Positions 8,434-16,518 of a DNA stretch of 64,000 bases are shown here, piece by piece. Within the stretch, counting starts at the first letter, position 1, and the number at the start of each line of letters is the position of its first letter. Source of the DNA: DASQZT01 sp963728965 (GTDB lineage: Bacteria; Acidobacteriota; Terriglobia; Bryobacterales; Bryobacteraceae). The stretch spans positions 62,001 through 126,000 of the forward strand of contig CAVSMH010000005.1 in NCBI GenBank assembly GCA_963728965.1, written 5' to 3'. A model generated the notes under the pieces. It saw only the letters and a program-made list of their open reading frames with translations, was not told the DNA's origin and did no database searches. The position numbers were made by a program, and so were the translations under genes.

Positions 8434-9825
8434 TCAGGCGCCCTTGCCGACCAGATCCTGGTAGCGTTCGTCCATGGCCGAAACGATCTCCTCGAGTTCG
8501 GGCACCGGCTGACCGGCGCGCTCCCGCGCTTCCTTCAACATCGCCAGGTTCTCCCTGGTGGTCTTGATGCGCCAGGAGTCCTTGCCGGCATCCAGCACCT
8601 TGGGCAACGCCCGGCCGGCCATGGTCCAATCCGCTCCCACCGCGCTCAGCTCGAGCACCGTGGCCAGGTCCCAGTAGTCGCTCGACGAGATCCCGCCGCG
8701 GCGCGCTACCGCGAAGCTCACCAGCGGCGCCAGCCGCGAAGCTTCCTTCAGGGCGCCCTCGTCGCCTTTTTCGACCAGCAGCGTAATGGCGTTCACCCCC
8801 GGGTAATAATCGCGCGGGTCGCTTTCGAATCCTTTGGTGTAGGCGTCGATGGCGGCGCTCAGTGCGCCGGCGGCCTGCATCGGCCTCTTGCCCTTGAGGT
8901 CTCGATAACGGTCCTTGTGAACGCGGCCCAGCAATCCCAGCGTTTCCGGATCGCCGCCCTTTTGCGCCAGCAGACCTTCCAGAATCTGGATGGCTTTATC
9001 GCGATCGCCGGGAGCGTTGCGCCGGTTCAGCGCGAACGCCCGCTGCTGCTGCACCATGATGTTTCGTTTCAGATAATCGGCGAACCGGTCGGAGATCGCC
9101 ACCATCTCCTCCCACCCGCTCACATCCCGGAAGGAGAGCATCAGCTCCACCAGGATTTCGCTCTGCGCCACGCGGAGATCGCCAAGGCTGTTCTGAATCT
9201 CCAGCAGCGCCGCTCGCCGTTGGTCGTCCGTAGGCTTGGCCCGCGCATCGACCAGCCGGTTGCGGAACTCCTCGGAGTGGCGCACTTCGTCCTGAAAGAT
9301 CTCGGTCACCTGGTGCGGCAGATCGATTTTGGGAAACCCGGGGATCAGTTGAAACAGCGGGCTGTCTTGCGATGCCGCGTCGCCAATGGCGGCGTTCAGG
9401 CGGGCGATCAGATCGTTCTTCAACTTCTCGGCCGCCCGGTCGGTGAGGTTGCCGTTTTCCAGGCTGTAGGGGATCGAGCGAACCAGTCCCACATCGAACG
9501 GCAGCGGGTTGGTGGCCGCGAAAATGGCCACCGTTGTGAACGGGAGCGCCGTGTGCCGGATGCCGAGCTCATAGAAAACGTTGGGATTCGCCAGAGTCAG
9601 ATCGGCGATGACGAATTCGGAAAGCAGCAGCCGGCCGAACATCGGAATGTGAATGACCCCTCCGGTGCGCTCCTGGTCGCCGCGAACCGGTTGCAGATTA
9701 GCTGCCACGATCGCGGGCTTGATGGCGGCATCGTAAATCCGGTCGAAATCGATCTCCGTGGCATTGGCGAGGTCCTTCTTCTTGCCAAACGGCATGTCCA
9801 CGAAGCAGACGGCATTGAACGGCAT
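8434..9825 (-). CDS. DUF4071 / TRAFs-binding-domain protein with deoxyribosyltransferase-like N-domain
   Basis: A 463-residue soluble protein. Residues 1-130 resemble nucleoside-deoxyribosyltransferase-like folds: V-D-M-P-F-G near residue 10 and the strong pattern A-D-L-T-L-A-N-P-N-V-F-Y-E-L-G (74-88), which in related proteins forms a nucleotide-binding pocket. The rest (about 160-460) is alpha-helical and TPR-like, with repeat-like segments near 285-330 and 380-450. This architecture matches bacterial proteins of DUF4071 (MAP3K TRAFs-binding domain), the regulatory region of eukaryotic ASK kinases. Bacterial members are uncharacterised and have been proposed to act in signalling or conflict systems. 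It is flanked by ordinary metabolic genes, so the context gives no partner. Confidence 0.75.
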   Translation of the reverse strand: MPFNAVCFVDMPFGKKKDLANATEIDFDRIYDAAIKPAIVAANLQPVRGDQERTGGVIHIPMFGRLLLSEFVIADLTLANPNVFYELGIRHTALPFTTVAIFAATNPLPFDVGLVRSIPYSLENGNLTDRAAEKLKNDLIARLNAAIGDAASQDSPLFQLIPGFPKIDLPHQVTEIFQDEVRHSEEFRNRLVDARAKPTDDQRRAALLEIQNSLGDLRVAQSEILVELMLSFRDVSGWEEMVAISDRFADYLKRNIMVQQQRAFALNRRNAPGDRDKAIQILEGLLAQKGGDPETLGLLGRVHKDRYRDLKGKRPMQAAGALSAAIDAYTKGFESDPRDYYPGVNAITLLVEKGDEGALKEASRLAPLVSFAVARRGGISSSDYWDLATVLELSAVGADWTMAGRALPKVLDAGKDSWRIKTTRENLAMLKEARERAGQPVPELEEIVSAMDERYQDLVGKGA

Positions 9826-9867
9826 GACTCTGGCAGCATACCAGAGAGGATTCGCCCGCGGAGCGCG

Positions 9868-10782
9868 TCACCCCCACAAATCGGTACTCAGGTACTTCAT
9901 CCCCGAGTCGTTGATCACCGTGACCACGGTCTTACCCGGCAGCAGCCGCAACGCCGCCGCCACGTTGGCCCCCGAAGAGAATCCGGCGAAGATGCCTTCC
10001 TCCCGCGCCAGCCGGCGGGCGGCCGCTATCGCTTCCCCATCGCCGATTGCGATCCGCCCGTCGATCCATTCCGGCCGCAGCAGCGGCAGGTCCGGCATGG
10101 AATATCCGCCGCCCTGAATCCGATGCTGCGGCCTTTCCGGCTCCACCAGAAAGCAGGCGATGGCCGGGTTCTTCTCTTTGAACGCGGCGCCGCAGCCCGC
10201 CAGCGTGCCGCCGGTGCCCGCAAAATCGCAAAACGCGTCGAAGCGTCCGCCGGACTGCGCCAGGATCTCCGGACCCGTGTGCAGGTAGTGCGCGCGGAAG
10301 TTGCCGCGGTGATGGAACTGGTCCGCCCGGAACGCGCCTCTCTCGCGAGCAATCGCACGTGCCGCGTGCTCCACCAGTTCCAGGTCGTCTCCCGAAACCT
10401 GCCCGGCCGCCGATCCGGGCGCCTGTCCGACCAGCACCACCTCGGCCCCCAGCGCCCGCATCATGCGTGCGCGCTCCGGCGAATTGCCCTCGGACATGAC
10501 GGCCACGAAGGGGTACCCTTTCACCGCGCACACAATCGCCAGCCCCGTGCCCGTGTTCCCGCTGGTCAACTCCACCACCGTCTGGCGTGGCCGCAGGGTG
10601 CCATCGGCTTCCGCGTCTTCGATGATCTGGCGCGCGATGCGGTCCTTTTTCGACGACCCGGGGTTCAGGTACTCCAACTTGGCCAGGAGCCGCCCTCCGG
10701 CGCCCCGGGCCAGCCGCGACAGTTCCACCAGGGGCGTCCCACCAATCGCTTCCACCACCGAAGTTCGCGTACACTCATCCAT
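9868..10782 (-). CDS. PLP-dependent cysteine synthase family protein
   Basis: A 304-residue fold-type II PLP enzyme of the cysteine synthase/cystathionine beta-synthase group. It has G-G-T-P-L-V at residues 14-19, the PLP-binding Lys in P-G-S-S-K-K-D-R (probably K46), the substrate loop T-S-G-N-T-G-T-G (73-80), the phosphate loop G-T-G-G-T and a late S-S-G-A-N segment. It makes a beta-replacement reaction on O-acetylserine or a similar serine derivative. The S-x-K-D-R context of the Lys is closer to CBS-like and O-phosphoserine/OAS enzymes than to classical CysK, so the exact substrate is open. It is divergent from the secreted protein gene at 10811 and shares its AT-rich promoter patch. Confidence 0.88.
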   Translation of the reverse strand: MDECTRTSVVEAIGGTPLVELSRLARGAGGRLLAKLEYLNPGSSKKDRIARQIIEDAEADGTLRPRQTVVELTSGNTGTGLAIVCAVKGYPFVAVMSEGNSPERARMMRALGAEVVLVGQAPGSAAGQVSGDDLELVEHAARAIARERGAFRADQFHHRGNFRAHYLHTGPEILAQSGGRFDAFCDFAGTGGTLAGCGAAFKEKNPAIACFLVEPERPQHRIQGGGYSMPDLPLLRPEWIDGRIAIGDGEAIAAARRLAREEGIFAGFSSGANVAAALRLLPGKTVVTVINDSGMKYLSTDLWG

Positions 10783-10798
10783 TTCGAGCCTTACTCCG

Positions 10799-10804
10799 TA
10801 TTAT
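10799..10804 (+). promoter_or_regulatory. -10-like hexamer TATTAT, leaderless start of the 10811 gene
   Basis: TATTAT ends 6 nt before the ATG at 10811, and no Shine-Dalgarno is visible, so transcription would start at or within a base or two of the ATG. The complementary strand reads GATAAT, so the same patch may also serve the divergent PLP enzyme gene. No recognisable -35. Confidence 0.5.
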
Positions 10805-10810
10805 CCGGTG

Positions 10811-11473
10811 ATGACGCGCTTGCGGATTGCCGCCCTGCTACCGGCCGCGCTGCTGCTATGGATCGCGCTGGACCTCACCGTGCCGGTGCACGGCCATCTT
10901 CGCCAGTTCGACGCCCATGCGGTGGCCCGCCTCGAGACCGACATGTGGCGATCGTACTACGACCATCGTGCCCTGCGGCTGTTTTCCGGACTGGCCACCC
11001 TGCTGCGCACCCAATACCATCTTCCGCTGTGGAGATCGTACCTCGGCGCCTGGCATGCCGCTCGCGCCGCGGTGGTGTTCCAGCGCGGGCTCGGCCGCGG
11101 GGACTATTTCCGCGCGCTCCCCGACATTCGGGCGTTCTACCGTCTCATCCGCCGCGGCAGCGACGTCCCGTTCGACGTGGACCAGGTGGCCCGCCTCGAA
11201 CTGGAATGGTGGATCGTCCACCGCGAAAGCGCCCGGCACCCCGCGGGCGACCTCGAACGCGCCCTGGCCGACCTTCAGGCAGCGCTCTATCGCGAACCGG
11301 CGGACCGCTTCGAACGCCACGCCGGCGCCCGTGCCCAAGCCATGCGGCTTCGTGATGCGCGTGCGGCCGCGGGCGCCGTTTCCCCAGCCGACTGGCAGCG
11401 CATCGGCCGGCTGCTTGACGCGTCCTGGTACTCTCTCCGGACTGCGGTCGCGCCGGCTTCGAGTAGACTCTAG
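10811..11473 (+). CDS. Secreted or membrane-anchored protein of unknown function
   Basis: I do not recognise this 220-residue protein. It opens with a signal-peptide-like N-terminus (M-T-R-L-R-I followed by an Ala/Leu-rich helix to about residue 28, with V-H-G as a possible cleavage site). The rest is helical and rich in Arg, Ala and aromatic residues, with no Cys and no clear motif. The open frame extends upstream through the divergent PLP gene, but ATG 10811 lies 6 nt after a TATTAT hexamer and gives the signal peptide. The stop is 3 nt before the nitrilase start, so the two are surely co-transcribed, and it may serve the nitrilase-related pathway. Confidence 0.7.
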   Translation: MTRLRIAALLPAALLLWIALDLTVPVHGHLRQFDAHAVARLETDMWRSYYDHRALRLFSGLATLLRTQYHLPLWRSYLGAWHAARAAVVFQRGLGRGDYFRALPDIRAFYRLIRRGSDVPFDVDQVARLELEWWIVHRESARHPAGDLERALADLQAALYREPADRFERHAGARAQAMRLRDARAAAGAVSPADWQRIGRLLDASWYSLRTAVAPASSRL

Positions 11474-11476
11474 TAG

Positions 11477-12448
11477 ATGCCCCACCACCATTCCGCCGGA
11501 TCGAGCCTCCTCACTGTCGGGCTGGCGCAGATAACCCCGGTCTGGATGGACCGGGAGTGCACCCTCAATAAGGTGCTTACCTATATTGACGAGGCCGCCC
11601 GCCAGGGCTGCCAACTCGTCGCTTTCGGCGAGGCACTGGTGCCCGGGTACCCCTTCTGGCTGGAACTCACCGGGGGCGCCCATTTTAACTCGCCGCTGCA
11701 AAAGACCATCTTCGCCGAGTACGCCTGCCAGGCCGTGCAACCCGAGGCCGGCCACCTCGACAAGGTCTGCGCCGCCGCCCAGAAGCATCACATCGCCGTA
11801 TACCTGGGATGCGTGGAGCGCCCCGCCGACCGTGGCTCGCACAGCCTGTACTGCTCGCTTTTCTTCATCAACGCCGAAGGCCGAATCGGGTCCGTTCACC
11901 GCAAGCTCATGCCCACCTATGAAGAGCGCCTGGTGTGGTCCACCGGCGATGGGCATGGCCTCGAAACGCACCCCCTGGGAGCGTTCCGCGCCGGTGGCTT
12001 GAACTGCTGGGAAAACTGGATGCCGCTCGCCCGCGCCGCCCTCTACGCCCAGGGCGAGGACCTGCACGTCGCCGTCTGGCCAGGCAGCATTCACAATACC
12101 GTGGACATCACCCGGTTTATCGCCCTGGAATCGCGATCCTTTGTCGTGTCGGTGTCGGGCCTGATGCTGCGCGACGATATCGGCGACGGCTCTCAGTGGC
12201 GCGAAATCATGGGCGCCGCCAGCCCCTCCATCCTGGCCAACGGCGGATCGTGCCTGGCGGGTCCCGATGGCGAATGGGTCCTCCCCCCCACCCCGCCCGT
12301 GGAGACCCTGCTCGTGGCCACCCTCGATCACCACCGGGTGCTTGAGGAGCGGCAGAATTTCGACCCGTCCGGCCATTATGCCCGGCCCGATGTCGCACAC
12401 CTGGTGCTCGATCGCAAACGGCAAAGTATGTTAACCCATTCGGGCTGA
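11477..12448 (+). CDS. Nitrilase superfamily carbon-nitrogen hydrolase
   Basis: A 323-residue nitrilase-branch hydrolase that cleaves nitriles, or amides in some members, through a Cys-enzyme intermediate. The catalytic triad is E52 (F-G-E-A-L-V-P-G-Y-P), K143 (H-R-K-L-M-P-T) and C177 (G-L-N-C-W-E-N-W-M-P). The C-W-E-N-x-M-P motif and P-G-Y-P after the Glu are typical of true nitrilases (aliphatic/aromatic or cyanide-related) and less so of amidases. Length fits the family. The gene follows the secreted unknown with a 3-nt gap. Substrate cannot be assigned. Confidence 0.9.
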   Translation: MPHHHSAGSSLLTVGLAQITPVWMDRECTLNKVLTYIDEAARQGCQLVAFGEALVPGYPFWLELTGGAHFNSPLQKTIFAEYACQAVQPEAGHLDKVCAAAQKHHIAVYLGCVERPADRGSHSLYCSLFFINAEGRIGSVHRKLMPTYEERLVWSTGDGHGLETHPLGAFRAGGLNCWENWMPLARAALYAQGEDLHVAVWPGSIHNTVDITRFIALESRSFVVSVSGLMLRDDIGDGSQWREIMGAASPSILANGGSCLAGPDGEWVLPPTPPVETLLVATLDHHRVLEERQNFDPSGHYARPDVAHLVLDRKRQSMLTHSG

Positions 12449-12452
12449 ACCG

Positions 12453-12458
12453 TACAAT
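12453..12458 (+). promoter_or_regulatory. -10-like hexamer TACAAT upstream of the DinB gene
   Basis: TACAAT lies 62 nt before the ATG at 12521, just after the nitrilase stop. It would give a leader of about 55 nt that carries the good Shine-Dalgarno AGGAG (spacing 8) in front of the DinB start. No clear -35. Confidence 0.35.
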
Positions 12459-12520
12459 TCGCGCGCCACCGCCGACATCCCAGGCGCGCGAAGAGGAATC
12501 CACTCCACAGGAGTACACCC

Positions 12521-13072
12521 ATGACTTATTACGGATCCAAAGAACTGGCTGCGTCCTTTCGCACCGTCCGCAACAACACCATCAAGATCGCCGAAGAAAT
12601 TCCCGAAGAGCAGTACAGTTACCGGATCGCGCCGGAATGCCGCTCGGTGGCGGAGATGCTGGTGCACATTGCGGTCGCGCCGCGGTTTCAGGAGCACCTG
12701 CACCTCATCGAACATGTGAATTCTCTGGCCGGCTTCGATTTCTTTGGCTTCGTCGACAAGCAGATCGCCGAAGAAAAGGCGTCACGCTCCAAGAAGGAGA
12801 TTCTGGAGTTGCTGCGCACCGAAGGCGAACGCTACGCCAACGCGCTGGAGAACGCGCCCGAGTCGCTGCTCGCGGAAATCGTCGCATACCCGCAGGGGAT
12901 GGTTCCCCCCGCCAAGAGCCGCTTCGAGATGATGATGGCCCCCAAAGAGCACGAGATGCACCATCGCGGCCAGCTCATGGTGATCCAGCGTATGCTCGGC
13001 CTTACTCCGCACTTGACCCGTCAGATGCAGGAGCGCATCAACGCGATGCGAGCTGCCCGCGCTGCGAGTTGA
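12521..13072 (+). CDS. DinB family protein
   Basis: A 183-residue four-helix-bundle protein of the DinB/YfiT superfamily. The metal-binding histidines appear as H56 (E-M-L-V-H-I) and the late pair in K-E-H-E-M-H-H-R-G-Q, the usual DinB_2 pattern. Members include thiol S-transferases that use bacillithiol or mycothiol and many of unknown role. Shine-Dalgarno AGGAG sits 8 nt before the ATG. Its last 35 bp overlap the convergent LigD-polymerase gene. Confidence 0.88.
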   Translation: MTYYGSKELAASFRTVRNNTIKIAEEIPEEQYSYRIAPECRSVAEMLVHIAVAPRFQEHLHLIEHVNSLAGFDFFGFVDKQIAEEKASRSKKEILELLRTEGERYANALENAPESLLAEIVAYPQGMVPPAKSRFEMMMAPKEHEMHHRGQLMVIQRMLGLTPHLTRQMQERINAMRAARAAS

Positions 13073-14024
13073 GCGGCTGGAGCAATCGTTCCAGCGACAC
13101 CCGCCCCCGCGACAGCGTCAGCGGCTTCCACAGGTCGCCCAGTTCGGCCAGGCGCACGGGCATGTTGTCCATGTGGAAATCTTCCATCCGAAACCCGCGC
13201 TCCACTTCCTCCCAGGTAACCGGGGCGGAAACCGTGGCGCGCGGTTTCGGCCGCACCGAGTATACCGACGCCAGCGTCCTTCCCCAGCTGTTCTGGTTGT
13301 AGTCCAACAGCACGTGCCCCTCGGGACGCTTGGCGATCCGGTACTCGCTCGTGAACAGGTCCGGGTGCTCGGCCGCCAATCGGTGTGACATTTCTTTGGC
13401 GAACGCCCAAACCTGCCTCTGTTCCGGACCCCGCCGGATGGGCACATAAATGTGGATGCCTCGCGACCCTGTGGTTTTGGCGTAAGATGTCATGCCCAGG
13501 GACTGCAACGCCTCGCGCACGCGCAGGGCGCCCTCCCGCACCATCGCCAACCCGGCATCCGGAACAGGGTCGAGATCGAAGTGCAGATAGTCCGGGCGAT
13601 GCGGATCGTCGCAGCGGGCATACCACGGGTTCAGGTCAATGCATCCCAGGTTCACCAACCACAACAGCGAAGCCAGATCCTGGATGATCGGGAAGTCGAT
13701 CACGCCCGCCGCGGGATGCTCGATGGGGCAGGTACGAATCCACACCGGACGCGGGTTCGGTGCGCGTTTCATGAAGAAAGAATCGCCCCCCGCGCCGTCG
13801 GGATAGCGTTTCATTACCATCGCCCTGTTCTTCAAGTGAGGGATCAGGTAAGGAGCAACATCAATATAGTATTGCAGCAGATCTCGTTTGATGAGGTTTT
13901 CATCCGGCCAGAACACCTTTTGCAGGTGGGTCAGGCGCAGCTTCTTCCGTCCGACCGTTAGTTCAAGCTCGTTCTCTTCCCGTGGCAGGATGATTCGCGG
14001 CGATGATGGACGCGCGGGTGACAT
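13038..14024 (-). CDS. Stand-alone LigD-type DNA polymerase/primase (non-homologous end joining)
   Basis: A 328-residue archaeo-eukaryotic primase-like polymerase matching the PolDom of LigD. The catalytic metal ligands are in H-F-D-L-D-P (D150 and D152) and the primer/nucleotide-binding motif T-G-S-R-G-I-H is at 185-191; the N-terminal block L-T-H-L-Q-K-V-F-W-P and the M-K-R-Y-P-D-G strand are family signatures. The domain adds ribonucleotides at broken DNA ends in NHEJ. The ligase and phosphoesterase domains of multidomain LigD are absent, and neither ku nor a ligase gene lies in the window. It overlaps the DinB gene tail to tail by 35 bp. Confidence 0.9.
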   Translation of the reverse strand: MSPARPSSPRIILPREENELELTVGRKKLRLTHLQKVFWPDENLIKRDLLQYYIDVAPYLIPHLKNRAMVMKRYPDGAGGDSFFMKRAPNPRPVWIRTCPIEHPAAGVIDFPIIQDLASLLWLVNLGCIDLNPWYARCDDPHRPDYLHFDLDPVPDAGLAMVREGALRVREALQSLGMTSYAKTTGSRGIHIYVPIRRGPEQRQVWAFAKEMSHRLAAEHPDLFTSEYRIAKRPEGHVLLDYNQNSWGRTLASVYSVRPKPRATVSAPVTWEEVERGFRMEDFHMDNMPVRLAELGDLWKPLTLSRGRVSLERLLQPLNSQRGQLASR

Positions 14025-14081
14025 GCCCCTCAGGAAGGGTGCACATCAGTGACCATTGTGAGCAGCCTCGCTGGACCGCCG

Positions 14082-15482
14082 TTATCGGGCTGTGAACCGC
14101 GCCCAGCCGCGCGCCGGCATGTCCCGCAGGATCTCGCGCATCCAAGCGAACTCGGGGTGCTTCGCCAGGTGCTCCTGCGCTTTGAACCCGGTTCCGCAGG
14201 CATGGCCCAGCGCCGCAAACAGGGTCATCTTTTCGGCCCCGGCGCCATCGGTGATCTTGTTCTGGACGCTGCCGGCAGGCGCGTAGGGCGCCTGCCACGT
14301 GCCCATGCCGCGCGGCGAGGCCTCGATGTGGCCGCACAGCGAGCGCTCGCTCGCGTCCATCTTGCCGGTGTAGGAATCGAAATGATCCGCTAGAAATTTC
14401 TCGCCGGCGGACACGTCGATCTTACCCTTGTTCTGCTCGATCAGCGTGAGCCAGCGGGCGTGGCGGGCGTTTTCGCTCCTCGCCTTGTTGTTGATATCGA
14501 ACTCCGTCTCTTCGGCGATCAGCTTGGGATTCACCGGGAAGTTCGAGCCTGCGAAATAGCCGTCCGTGGTCCGCTGGAGGGTCACGTTTTTCAAACCCAG
14601 CTCCAGGCTCGCGATTTCGTTGTTCTTGCGATCGGCCACCAGCCAGTTGTTGGCGTAGCCGCCGTTGTTGCCGTCTTTCATGATGCGCGCGAAATCGTCG
14701 ATGGAGGCGGCGTACTGCATGGCCTTGCGGGCGCGCACAAATTCCGGCACGCCGTCGGGATCGAAACCATTGAAGCTGCTGATGGTGGTTTCCGTGATGA
14801 TGATGCCCGCCGAATTCATGCCGAAATCGTCTGCGCTGTGAATCAGTCCCGGCGCCCCGTCCATCAGGATGCGGTTGCCCTTCGCAGGCACGATGTCGAA
14901 GATGATGTTCCAGCGCTCGCCGGAGGAGTAACTGGTCCAGTTGTTATGCCCGATCACCACCCGGCCGTCTTTGGTGTAGCTGCCGGTAGCGACGAACGCG
15001 CTGCAATGGTCGCCTGGACCGGACGCCCCCGTGCTCGGAGTCCCGCGGCTGACCCACTTGTCGTAGTACGGCAGTTCCAGCCAGGCGTTCATGGCCACCA
15101 GGTCCCACAGGTCGATCCGCACCCCCCGCGCATTCACGCCGTCCACGATTCCCGTCAGCTCCTCGCGATATTCCGCGTCCACCTGCGGCCAGAAAACCTC
15201 CCGCGCCGCCTTGCGGAAGAATTCCCAGTCCTGCTTTTCGTCGTGGGTCATCTCTAAGGAGATGTCCTTCAGGTTGTCGCGAATCTCGTTGGCGAGCAGA
15301 TATCCGTGCTGATAGCCGATTTCGGTGGGCGAGCCCTCCAGGTGTACCTGAATCCAGCCGCTCCGCTCGCCGGCGCGTGAAGCCTTGCGCAGACGGGGAT
15401 CGGTTTGCGGGTCGCGGGACACGAGGGTGAGCGCCAGTCCCAGAAAAAGGACAACAGCCAGACAGACGGAGGTGCGTCGCAT
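14082..15482 (-). CDS. Secreted phospholipase-B-like / C45 family Ntn hydrolase
   Basis: A 466-residue exported protein with an N-terminal signal peptide (residues 1-22). The core motif D-H-C-S-A-F (C160), followed by the strand T-K-D-G-R-V-V-I-G-H-N-N-W, matches phospholipase B-like and acyltransferase (C45) Ntn hydrolases, in which the Cys becomes the N-terminal nucleophile after self-cleavage. A G-Y-Q-H-G-Y-L-L motif lies in the N-terminal region, as in this family. It could hydrolyse amide or ester bonds of lipids or acyl amino compounds; substrate is unknown. I chose ATG 15482 because a perfect TATAAT hexamer ends 6 nt upstream and the start gives a clean signal peptide; an ATG at 15509 is the alternative. 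Confidence 0.82.
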   Translation of the reverse strand: MRRTSVCLAVVLFLGLALTLVSRDPQTDPRLRKASRAGERSGWIQVHLEGSPTEIGYQHGYLLANEIRDNLKDISLEMTHDEKQDWEFFRKAAREVFWPQVDAEYREELTGIVDGVNARGVRIDLWDLVAMNAWLELPYYDKWVSRGTPSTGASGPGDHCSAFVATGSYTKDGRVVIGHNNWTSYSSGERWNIIFDIVPAKGNRILMDGAPGLIHSADDFGMNSAGIIITETTISSFNGFDPDGVPEFVRARKAMQYAASIDDFARIMKDGNNGGYANNWLVADRKNNEIASLELGLKNVTLQRTTDGYFAGSNFPVNPKLIAEETEFDINNKARSENARHARWLTLIEQNKGKIDVSAGEKFLADHFDSYTGKMDASERSLCGHIEASPRGMGTWQAPYAPAGSVQNKITDGAGAEKMTLFAALGHACGTGFKAQEHLAKHPEFAWMREILRDMPARGWARFTAR

Positions 15483-15488
15483 CCCCGT

Positions 15489-15494
15489 ATTATA
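15489..15494 (-). promoter_or_regulatory. -10 hexamer TATAAT, leaderless start of the C45-like gene
   Basis: On the minus strand TATAAT ends 6 nt before the ATG at 15482, the spacing expected for a leaderless mRNA. The plus strand of the same patch reads TATTAT/TATAGAT, 14 nt before the selD ATG, so it may drive the divergent selD operon too. Confidence 0.5.
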
Positions 15495-15507
15495 GATGTA
15501 GCGCCGC

Positions 15508-16518
15508 ATGGAAAAGAAACTCACCGCCCACGTGAAAGCCGCGGGTTGAGCGTCCAAGCTGAGTCCAAAGTTATTGGACCAGGTTCTGGCCGCCGTACCG
15601 CGCTGGGCCGACGAGAACGTGCTGATCGGGTTTGAGACCGCCGACGATGCCGGCGTCTACAAACTGGCGCCGGAGCTCGCCCTCGTGCAGACCGTGGACT
15701 TCTTTACGCCCATCGTGGACGACCCGTACACCTACGGCGCCATCGCCGCCGCCAACGCGCTGAGCGACGTCTACGCCATGGGCGGCCGCCCCGTCTCGGC
15801 GCTTTCCATCGTCGCCTGGCCCCCCGCCGGCGACATCGCCGATTTGGCAGCGATCCTCAAGGGGGGCGCCGAAAAACTGCATGAGGCCGGCTGCTCGATT
15901 CTCGGCGGACACTCGGTGGCCGATCCCGAGATCAAGTTCGGCTATGCCGTCACCGGCCTGGTCCACCCCGATCGCATCAAGTCCAACGCCGGCGCCCGTC
16001 CGGGCGATGCGCTGGTCCTCACGAAGGAGCTCGGCACCGGCGTGATCGCCACCGCGCTGAAGCGCGGGATCGCTTCGCCCGAACACGTCGCTGCCTCCAT
16101 CGAATCGATGCTGCGCTTGAACCGCGCGGCCTGCCAGGAGATGCTGGCGCTCGATGTTCACGGCTGCACCGATATCACCGGCTTCGGCCTGATCGGCCAT
16201 GCCCGCGAGATGGCGATGGCCAGCGGCGTCACCCTGGAAATCGCCGCTTCGTGTCTTCGCTTCCTTCCCGGCGCGCTCGAGTATGCCCGCTTGGGCGCGC
16301 TGCCAGGCGGCCTCAAGAACAACCGCGAATTCGCCTCCTCCAGCGTCGAAGTCTCCAACCCGGGTGCCTTTTCCCGGGAGACCGAAGACCTCCTGTACGA
16401 CCCGCAAACCTCCGGCGGCCTGCTCGTCGCGCTGCCCGCCGAACAGGCGTCGCGCTTGTCCGGCTATCCGATCGGCCGCGTGCTCCCTTTCCAAAACAAA
16501 CCCATTCGCCTGATATGA
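15508..16518 (+). CDS. selD: Selenide, water dikinase; selenoprotein with in-frame UGA (Sec14)
   Basis: SelD makes selenophosphate from selenide and ATP, the selenium donor for selenocysteine and selenouridine. The conventional open frame starts only at a TTG (15574), but reading upstream in frame gives ATG at 15508, then residues M-E-K-K-L-T-A-H-V-K-A-A-G, a TGA codon (15547-15549), and A-S-K-L-S-P-K. This aligns with the catalytic segment of E. coli SelD (C17 and K20): the UGA falls on the Cys position and K17 takes the Lys place. A SECIS-like hairpin follows directly. With Sec read through, the protein is 336 aa, the normal family size. The rest carries G-G-H-S (glycine-rich ATP loop), T-D-I-T-G-F-G-L-I-G-H and D-P-Q-T-S-G-G-L. 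It overlaps pyrF by ATGA. Confidence 0.93.
15559..15582 (+). promoter_or_regulatory. Bacterial SECIS-like hairpin in selD
   Basis: Arms CTG-(A bulge)-GTCCAA (15559-15568) and TTGGAC-CAG (15574-15582) pair perfectly around the loop AGTTA (15569-15573). The loop begins 19 nt after the UGA and has G as its second base, in agreement with the general bacterial SECIS description (stem-loop just 3' of the UGA, small apical loop with an early G) that SelB recognises. Confidence 0.8.

Noticed and set aside
8299..11355. Long plus-strand open frame of about 1000 codons
   Set aside because: It is antisense to the DUF4071 and PLP-enzyme genes, which have clear domains and motifs.
15574..16518. selD starting at the TTG codon 15574
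   Set aside because: This start removes the catalytic residue and the conserved N-terminus; reading through the UGA restores both.
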